Source of the DNA: Ekhidna sp051379705
Lineage (GTDB): Bacteria; Bacteroidota; Bacteroidia; Cytophagales; Cyclobacteriaceae
DNA: 64,000 nucleotides
Reading direction: 5' to 3'
Assembly: GCF_051379705.1 (NCBI RefSeq)
Contig: NZ_CP179868.1
Coordinates: 744,001 to 808,000, forward strand
The first letter of the stretch is position 1. Each line of letters begins with the position of its first letter. The notes below the pieces were generated by a model. It did not search any database. It saw only the letters and a program-made list of their open reading frames with translations, and was not told the origin of the DNA. Shown here one piece after another: positions 58,618 to 64,000 of this stretch. The position numbers were made by a program, and so were the translations under genes.

Positions 58618-60632
58618 ACCTATCGTTCAGCTTTTTGATTAAAAGACTACTCATCTATTTTCCAATTTTCGTTGGAAGCTTTTTAAGCTCTGCACAAGGA
58701 TCACCCAAAATATTTGAAGGAGAGGAAATCTCTCTTGTAGGTGAGTGGAACTTAGTCATGAACTCCTTTCTCATATATCCAGAAATAACACGGCAACATA
58801 AAGCTGTTAAAATAAATGTCCCAAGTACCTGGAATGATGCCATATGGAATGGTGAAAAAGTAGGCCCATTCGGATTTGGAACATATTTCAAAACAATAAT
58901 CATTGACGACAATTCCACATCTCCATACCTGGCAATTGAGGTACCTGAGGTTAGCATAGCGTATCGCCTTTATGCAAATGAAAAACTCATTGGCCAAGTT
59001 GGAATACCGGGGGAAAACAAAAGCCAAACTGAACCGAGAATAGATTTCCAGGTCTTTGATTTTGAAGCCAACCCAGGTGATACGGTAACTTTCATATTTC
59101 ATGTCAGCAACTTCAGTAATAAAAGTGGAGGTCTCTGGTACGCACCTAAGCTCGCTTTTAAGAAAGATCTATTCGAAAGAACCGACCTTAATCGATCTTT
59201 GAAATTGATCATTATCGGATGCATACTAATAGGTGCGCTATTCCAGCTATCCATCTTCCTAAAAAGACGAAGCGAGAAGTCGGCGCTATACTTCTTTTTG
59301 ATCTGCATCTCTCTTTCCATGCTCTTGATTACAAGAAGTGATTTACCCATCATGGATCTTTTTCCAAATACGAGCTGGATCATACTCAAAAAGACACTTT
59401 ATATATCCATCATTCTTATTGGACCCGTAAATGCGCTCTTTCTACATGAATTGTTTCCTAAGTTTTTTCATAAGGAAATAGTGGTTACAATGGGGATAAT
59501 TGCATTGTTATTAACGACTTTTTCATTAGCGGCATCTCCAAGAATTACCTATTCAATCATCCCATATTACCATGGATACAATGTGTTGATAGGAATCTAC
59601 CTTTTTATATGTCTCATCCGCGCGGCAATAGCAAACAAGTTTGGCGCAAGGTTTCTACTGATCGGTTACATAGCCGCTTTCTTAGCCGTTTTACATGATA
59701 TCCTTTCCAGCAACTATGTCATTCCAGGGTACTCTTTTGATATGATGCATGTTGGAATTGCCTTTTATATTCTTCAATTAATGTTCATGCTAAGCGGAAG
59801 ATACCTGTTCGCTCTAGAGGGTAAAGAGCAGCTATCTGTACATCTGGAAAAAGTGAACAAGGAATTAGAAGAAATGGTTGATCGCCGAACAAAAGCTTTG
59901 CTGGATAAAAATAAAATAATTGAGCTCAAAAATGCTGAGTTGGAAAAGGCTATGAAGGAAAAAGACCACCTGATGGCAGTAGTAGCTCATGACTTAAAAG
60001 CTCCTCTCTCCAGCATTCAGGGGATCAGTGACTTAATGAAATCAGATTTAAAAGGCCAATCCGCTGAATTCAATGAAATGATCAAAAAAGTGACTGTTGA
60101 TGGAAGAGCTATGATTGAGAACCTTACTGAGCTAAAGGTTTTTGAGCAGGATGATTTTGAAATAAAAAAATCTCTGCTTGAGCTTGTTGATTTTTTCGAG
60201 CAAAAGAAAATTGCATTTGGGCAATTGGCTGAAAAGAAAGATATCAAGCTAATTGCGACGCTTGATTACACGAATAATGAGGTCTTAACAGACTCAAATG
60301 TGCTGAGCAGGATAACTGATAATTTACTTTCTAATGCCATAAAATTCACTCCAAAAGGTGGAAGAGTAGACCTTAACATTTCTAACAAAAATGACGTGCT
60401 GGTACTTACAATAGAAGATAATGGTCCAGGTTTCAATAAGATTGACAAGACCAAAATCTTCAACAAATTTCAACGCTTGTCTGCCAGACCTACCGCTGGG
60501 GAAAGCTCTGCCGGCCTTGGCTTATCTATTGTCAAAACACTTGTAGATAAACTGGGCGGGACTATAAGTCTGGAGAGTGAAGAGAAACAAGGCTCTAAGT
60601 TTACCGTTTCGATCCACCTTTCTGAAAAATAG
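58593..60632 (+). CDS. 7TM-sensor hybrid-type histidine kinase
   Basis: Up to 679 residues. The N-terminal TTG at 58593 is doubtful; TTG at 58635 gives a better signal peptide (IKRLLIYFPIFVGSFLSSAQ). A periplasmic 7TMR-DISM-type beta-sandwich (about 40-200) is followed by seven hydrophobic helices (about 205-415), a coiled coil (about 420-460), a HisKA domain with His in AVVAHDLKAPLSSIQG (about 477) and a HATPase (about 560-675) with DNLLSNAIKFTPKGG, EDNGPGFNK and GLGLSIVKTLV. It should phosphorylate an unlinked regulator. No response regulator is adjacent. Confidence 0.92.
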   Translation: MFYRLYSLNLSFSFLIKRLLIYFPIFVGSFLSSAQGSPKIFEGEEISLVGEWNLVMNSFLIYPEITRQHKAVKINVPSTWNDAIWNGEKVGPFGFGTYFKTIIIDDNSTSPYLAIEVPEVSIAYRLYANEKLIGQVGIPGENKSQTEPRIDFQVFDFEANPGDTVTFIFHVSNFSNKSGGLWYAPKLAFKKDLFERTDLNRSLKLIIIGCILIGALFQLSIFLKRRSEKSALYFFLICISLSMLLITRSDLPIMDLFPNTSWIILKKTLYISIILIGPVNALFLHELFPKFFHKEIVVTMGIIALLLTTFSLAASPRITYSIIPYYHGYNVLIGIYLFICLIRAAIANKFGARFLLIGYIAAFLAVLHDILSSNYVIPGYSFDMMHVGIAFYILQLMFMLSGRYLFALEGKEQLSVHLEKVNKELEEMVDRRTKALLDKNKIIELKNAELEKAMKEKDHLMAVVAHDLKAPLSSIQGISDLMKSDLKGQSAEFNEMIKKVTVDGRAMIENLTELKVFEQDDFEIKKSLLELVDFFEQKKIAFGQLAEKKDIKLIATLDYTNNEVLTDSNVLSRITDNLLSNAIKFTPKGGRVDLNISNKNDVLVLTIEDNGPGFNKIDKTKIFNKFQRLSARPTAGESSAGLGLSIVKTLVDKLGGTISLESEEKQGSKFTVSIHLSEK

Positions 60633-60668
60633 ATTTTGCTTCAGGGATTTTTAAAAAAGTATTGAAGT

Positions 60669-60676
60669 TACTTTTG
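60669..60676 (+). promoter_or_regulatory. Bacteroidota-type -7 promoter box
   Basis: TACTTTTG matches TAnnTTTG exactly and ends five bases before the ATG at 60682. Transcription would begin at or next to the start codon, so the ABC-F mRNA is probably leaderless. No good -33 TTTG is seen. Confidence 0.5.
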
Positions 60677-60681
60677 CGCGC

Positions 60682-62556
60682 ATGATTGATATCACAAATC
60701 TTTCTTACTATCTCGGAGATCGAGCACTTTACGATGAAGCCTCTCTTTTCATTGGTCCAAAGGACAAAATAGGCCTTATTGGTCTTAATGGAACCGGTAA
60801 ATCTACCTTGCTCAAAATGATGGTTGGTGACGTGCAGCCATCAGGTGGAAAAATCTCGATGAGCAAAGAAACTACCATTGGTTTTCTCAATCAGGATTTG
60901 CTATCCTTCCAAACTCAGGATTCTATTCTCTCAGTAGCAATGACAGCATTTGCCTCCACTATGGCGATCCAAAAAGAGATCGACAAGGTGATCAAGGAGA
61001 TGGAAGAAAATTACCGCGATGAGCTAGTCGATAAACTATCGAAGTTGCAGGAAAGATTTGAAGCACAAGAGGGATATACTTTGCAATCAAAGGCTGAGGA
61101 AATCCTGGAGGGAATCGGATTCAAAACTGCTGATTTGTCCAGGCCATTAAGTGAATTTTCAGGAGGTTGGAGAATGCGGGTGATGCTGGCTAAGCTACTT
61201 CTAGAGAAGCCCAGTTTGCTAATGCTGGATGAGCCAACAAACCACTTGGATTTACCTTCTATTCAATGGATTGAAAACTACTTGCAATCTTATGAGGGTG
61301 CCTATATCATCGTATCTCACGATAGAGAGTTTCTGAATAGATCAGTCAATAAGATCGTGGAAGTGACACAGGCAGATTTGCATGTATACTCTGGAAACTA
61401 TGATTTTTATGAGGAAGAGAAATCCCTCAGAAATGAGCTACAGCAAAACGCTTACGAAAATCAGCAGAAGAAAATAAAAGAAGCCGAACGATTCATTGAA
61501 CGATTCAAAGCCAAAGCCACCAAGGCAAGTCAGGCTCAATCTAAAATGAAGATGCTGGAGAAGATGGATCGTGTGGAAGAGGTGATTGACGAAAATATGA
61601 AGGTCAATTTCCGATTCAACTTCAAAACACAATCTGGTAGACATGTGAAGCGTCTGGAGAGTATTTCTAAGTCATACGGTGATTTAGACATTCTAAATAA
61701 CGCTACAATAGGTATTGAACGAGGCGATAAGATTGCGCTGATTGGAGCGAATGGAAAAGGTAAATCTACCCTACTCAGAATAGTTGCCGGAACCGAGTCT
61801 CACGAAGGAAAAGTACAGACTGGGCATAACGTGATCAATTCATTTTATGCTCAGCATCAGTTGGAATCACTAGTCGTTCAGAATGATCTGCTGGAAGAGT
61901 TAAAGCAGGCCGGTACCGGAAAGACTGAGCAAGAGTTGAGAAGTGTTCTCGGATGTTTTCTATTTTCAAACGATGAGGTCTTTAAAAAAATCAAGGTCTT
62001 ATCAGGTGGTGAAAAATCCCGTGTCGCACTTGCAAAGACACTAATATCAGAAGCTAATTTTCTGTTATTGGATGAGCCGACAAACCACTTAGATATGATG
62101 TCTGTGAGTATTTTAGTACAAGCTCTGCAGCAGTATGAAGGAACGCTCCTATTGGTTTCTCACGACAGACATTTCATTACTCAAGTTGCCAACAAAATAT
62201 GGTGGATCGAAGATCAGGAAGTAAAGGAGTATCCGGGTACCTTTCAGGAATTTACCTGGTGGTGGGACAAGAATAACAAAGGAGAAGAAACCTCCACCAA
62301 GGAAGTAAAGCCTTCGAAAAAGAAAGAAAATACCAAACAGCGAAACAATGAGGAAGATCAGAAAGCAGCTAAAGAGCTTAAGCAAGTAGAGCAACGAATC
62401 GAATCGCTTGAAGAAAAAATACGCGAACTAGAGACCCAATTGGCCGATCCAAAAATTTACGAGGATCCTACTGAATACGAAAAGGTCAATACCAAATACA
62501 ATGAGAAGAAATCAGAATTGGAGGCTTTAATGGAAAAGTGGGAAGAGTTGGCTTAA
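60682..62556 (+). CDS. ABC-F family ATP-binding protein (Uup/EttA-like)
   Basis: A 624-residue twin-ABC protein without membrane segments. Domain 1 (about 1-250): Walker A GLNGTGKST, signature FSGGWRMRVMLAKLLL, Walker B LLMLDEPTNHLD. Domain 2 (about 318-540): Walker A GANGKGKST, signature LSGGEKSRVALAKTLI, Walker B LLDEPTNHLD. A charged linker (about 245-315) and a long C-terminal coiled coil (about 545-624, as in Uup) are present. ABC-F proteins act on the ribosome in translation or antibiotic resistance; Uup-like C terminus also binds DNA. Confidence 0.95.
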   Translation: MIDITNLSYYLGDRALYDEASLFIGPKDKIGLIGLNGTGKSTLLKMMVGDVQPSGGKISMSKETTIGFLNQDLLSFQTQDSILSVAMTAFASTMAIQKEIDKVIKEMEENYRDELVDKLSKLQERFEAQEGYTLQSKAEEILEGIGFKTADLSRPLSEFSGGWRMRVMLAKLLLEKPSLLMLDEPTNHLDLPSIQWIENYLQSYEGAYIIVSHDREFLNRSVNKIVEVTQADLHVYSGNYDFYEEEKSLRNELQQNAYENQQKKIKEAERFIERFKAKATKASQAQSKMKMLEKMDRVEEVIDENMKVNFRFNFKTQSGRHVKRLESISKSYGDLDILNNATIGIERGDKIALIGANGKGKSTLLRIVAGTESHEGKVQTGHNVINSFYAQHQLESLVVQNDLLEELKQAGTGKTEQELRSVLGCFLFSNDEVFKKIKVLSGGEKSRVALAKTLISEANFLLLDEPTNHLDMMSVSILVQALQQYEGTLLLVSHDRHFITQVANKIWWIEDQEVKEYPGTFQEFTWWWDKNNKGEETSTKEVKPSKKKENTKQRNNEEDQKAAKELKQVEQRIESLEEKIRELETQLADPKIYEDPTEYEKVNTKYNEKKSELEALMEKWEELA

Positions 62557-62560
62557 AAAA

Positions 62561-63226
62561 CTATCCCTCTTCCAAATATTCTTCAAGCATATTTTTTACT
62601 TCCTCTGCGCGATCTCTTACCGTCTGATAAAAACTGTCTTTTGCTAGAAAGAGATGGCGATAAGCGAAAATCACATTTCTAAATTCATTTTTAGACAAGA
62701 AATCAGGACCAATAGACTGACTCGATGTAAATCGGACATTTTCCATGTAAAAGGGCTTTACAAAATCTCTAATATGCTCATTGAGTGAAGCATCGTATTC
62801 ATTCGTACCTCGATAATATTGCTCATATAATTCTACTACTTGGTTTCTGATTTCAAACGATCCGATGAGATCCATCTTGCCTGATGCTTTTAGAGACTCA
62901 TATGTGGTGCGCTGAGGTGAGAAAGGTGGGTTATATTGAATGGTTAGTGTATAATTCATTAACGCTGTATCATTACCATATGGTCTTCCGAGACTAGCTT
63001 CTGACAAGGTCACCAAAGCTTCTGATATTCTTTCATTAAAAGCTCCGAGCGTATCCAGGTATTCAATATCTGTATCCAAATCCTTAATCAGACTTTCGAG
63101 GTATTTGCGTTCTTGTGCTCGATTACTCTCTTCCTCCTTATAACTCTCAAGATAAAAAGCGATACTTATGCCCAGAATTACAACGAGTAAGTTGGCAATG
63201 TGATCCAACCAGTTAACTTTCTTCAT
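62561..63226 (-). CDS. DUF6090-like membrane protein
   Basis: A 221-residue protein with one N-terminal transmembrane helix (about 10-27, HIANLLVVILGISIAFYL) followed by a helical soluble part (coiled segments about 30-60 and 95-215). The pattern YKEEESNRAQERKYLESLIKDL after the helix, quoted in part as EESNRAQERKYLES, matches the DUF6090 family of Bacteroidota. Function unknown. It is convergent with the ABC-F gene with only four bases between stops. Confidence 0.75.
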   Translation of the reverse strand: MKKVNWLDHIANLLVVILGISIAFYLESYKEEESNRAQERKYLESLIKDLDTDIEYLDTLGAFNERISEALVTLSEASLGRPYGNDTALMNYTLTIQYNPPFSPQRTTYESLKASGKMDLIGSFEIRNQVVELYEQYYRGTNEYDASLNEHIRDFVKPFYMENVRFTSSQSIGPDFLSKNEFRNVIFAYRHLFLAKDSFYQTVRDRAEEVKNMLEEYLEEG

Positions 63227-63251
63227 GAAATAAAAATAAACGGATTTTAGC

Positions 63252-63518
63252 TTAAGTAGAACTTTCCAATCGCTTCTTATGCTTTTCTAAATCGACCGGC
63301 TTATAAACAACCTCTTTACTTGGTGGATATTTTCCTAAAAGATTAGCAGGTCTTATAGGCCTTTGCTCAAACCCACCTCCACAATTGGGACAAACTTCTT
63401 GTAGTAGTTCCACGCAATCCTTGCAAAATGTGCACTCGAATGTACAAATCATAGCCTCGGTACTCTCAGGAGGTAGTGGCTTATTACAATTTTCGCATGT
63501 CGGTCTAATCTCAAGCAT
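63252..63518 (-). CDS. DUF1272 zinc-ribbon protein
   Basis: An 88-residue protein with eight Cys in the DUF1272 arrangement: CENCNKPLPP near the start, then ICTFECTFCKDCVELLQEVCPNCGG, partly quoted as CTFECTFCKDC and CPNCGG. These should bind zinc. The charged C-terminal tail has LEKHKKRLES. The role of the family is not known. It is 25 bp upstream of the DUF6090-like gene and may be co-transcribed. Confidence 0.92.
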   Translation of the reverse strand: MLEIRPTCENCNKPLPPESTEAMICTFECTFCKDCVELLQEVCPNCGGGFEQRPIRPANLLGKYPPSKEVVYKPVDLEKHKKRLESST

Positions 63519-63613
63519 AGTTTATTTTTTTAAATGCGTTTCTAAAACTCACAATACAAATTTTTGGTATAAGTTTCGTTATTCATCCTAAGATAATTAA
63601 AAGTTAGCCTTCC

Positions 63614-63621
63614 TATCTTTG
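63614..63621 (+). promoter_or_regulatory. Bacteroidota-type -7 promoter box
   Basis: TATCTTTG matches TAnnTTTG exactly, 48 bp before the ATG of the M48 gene at 63670. A clear -33 element is not visible. Confidence 0.45.
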
Positions 63622-63669
63622 AACAAAAGGAGTCAGATTTACTGTATCAAATAAAAAAATTCAAATCAC

Positions 63670-64000
63670 ATGCGTAAGCTCATTTCATTTTCAATCATGC
63701 TCGTTGCTTTGTTTTTGATTCAATGTTCAAGCGTGCCACTAAGCGGTAGGTCACAGCTGGCACTCATCGACAATGACAAAATCTTTCCAATGAGTTTCGA
63801 GCAATATGACCAGGTAAAAAAGGAAAGTAAAATCATCACAGGTACTGATCAATCTCGAATGGTTAAGCGAGTGGGTACAAGAATCCAAAGAGCCGTGGAG
63901 CAATATTTTGCTGATCAAGGAGAGGCTGGATATCTATCAGACTATAACTGGGAATTTAACTTGATTGAAAATGACAGTACTGTAAATGCCTGGTGTATGC
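63670..64000 (+). CDS. M48-family metallopeptidase lipoprotein (partial)
   Basis: Begins at ATG 63670 and runs off the window, about 110 codons. The N terminus is a lipoprotein signal (MRKLISFSIMLVALFLIQCS) with Cys19. It continues VPLSGRSQLALIDNDKIFPM, the conserved opening of YcaL/LoiP-like M48 proteases, and then a helical region with TGTDQSRMVKRVGTRIQRAVEQ (in part) and WEFNLIENDSTVNAWCM. The HExxH zinc motif lies beyond the window edge. It should degrade misfolded outer-membrane or periplasmic proteins. Confidence 0.92.
   Translation, partial: MRKLISFSIMLVALFLIQCSSVPLSGRSQLALIDNDKIFPMSFEQYDQVKKESKIITGTDQSRMVKRVGTRIQRAVEQYFADQGEAGYLSDYNWEFNLIENDSTVNAWCM

Overview
The window looks like chromosomal DNA of a marine or free-living Bacteroidota, most likely a Cytophagales-type bacterium. 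Evidence: moderate A+T content, almost no Shine-Dalgarno sequences, several exact matches to the Bacteroidota -7 box (TAnnTTTG), many LytS/LytTR two-component genes, a PadR/FtsX-permease pair, a TonB-dependent receptor with a carboxypeptidase-like N-terminal domain, fasciclin, MORN (YwqK-like) and Bat proteins, and many SPI/SPII signal peptides. This is inference; no rRNA is present. I see no prophage, CRISPR array, transposase or classical defence island. Most of the window is ordinary core and accessory chromosome.

Layout. 1-9.0 kb: two LytS/LytTR signalling pairs, a LolA-like secreted protein, a CPBP protease, a secreted nuclease, DinB and YdeI proteins, and a three-domain fasciclin lipoprotein. 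9.1-15.7 kb: SnoaL-like protein, zinc alcohol dehydrogenase, small membrane proteins, then a tight SDR / DUF2867 / photolyase operon and a SIMPL protein. 15.8-25.7 kb: an unusual GCS2-CBS ligase-like protein overlapping an aspartoacylase-like hydrolase, DoxX-like proteins, a GAF sensor gene with a probable frameshift, a hydrolase, a HIRAN protein, an M20 dipeptidase, a haem-type membrane protein, a stand-alone HisB phosphatase domain and a DUF2200 protein. 25.8-31.5 kb: rlmF with a GNAT gene, a membrane LytTR regulator, an intradiol-dioxygenase-like lipoprotein with an extra CPIC domain, an XRE membrane regulator and an esterase. 31.5-36.6 kb: a PadR / FtsX permease / serine hydrolase operon, the last gene frameshifted, bracketed by non-coding DNA rich in hairpin repeats. 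36.6-44.6 kb: secreted hydrolase / ECF sigma / membrane protein unit, TonB receptor with a TPR protein, aspartyl protease, AraC regulator with an M20 amidohydrolase. 44.7-49.4 kb: a 51-residue ORF, an EF-hand protein, a CoA-transferase, a Tat-signal HisC-like aminotransferase and a membrane AraC regulator. 49.5-64 kb: two tRNA genes with fragments of themselves nearby, MORN proteins, a BatB/BatC pair, thiolase, M23 peptidase, K+ channel, sorbosone-dehydrogenase-like protein, 7TM histidine kinase, ABC-F ATPase, and the start of an M48 lipoprotein.

How the parts work together. Operons are short and often joined by ATGA overlaps (LytS-LytR, DUF2867-photolyase, rlmF-GNAT, PadR-permease, AraC-M20, BatB-BatC). 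The most distinctive items are: (i) a family of 67-bp imperfect hairpins at three places, two of them flanking an eight-unit 21-bp tandem repeat, with a separate 18-bp module repeated beside them; (ii) the GCS2-CBS plus aspartoacylase pair; (iii) the SDR in the photolyase operon that lacks the catalytic Tyr; (iv) two genes each broken by one apparently missing base; and (v) repeated or palindromic motifs next to LytTR and PadR genes that look like operators. I did not find one clearly new multi-gene system; the pair in (ii) and the repeat family in (i) are the best candidates.
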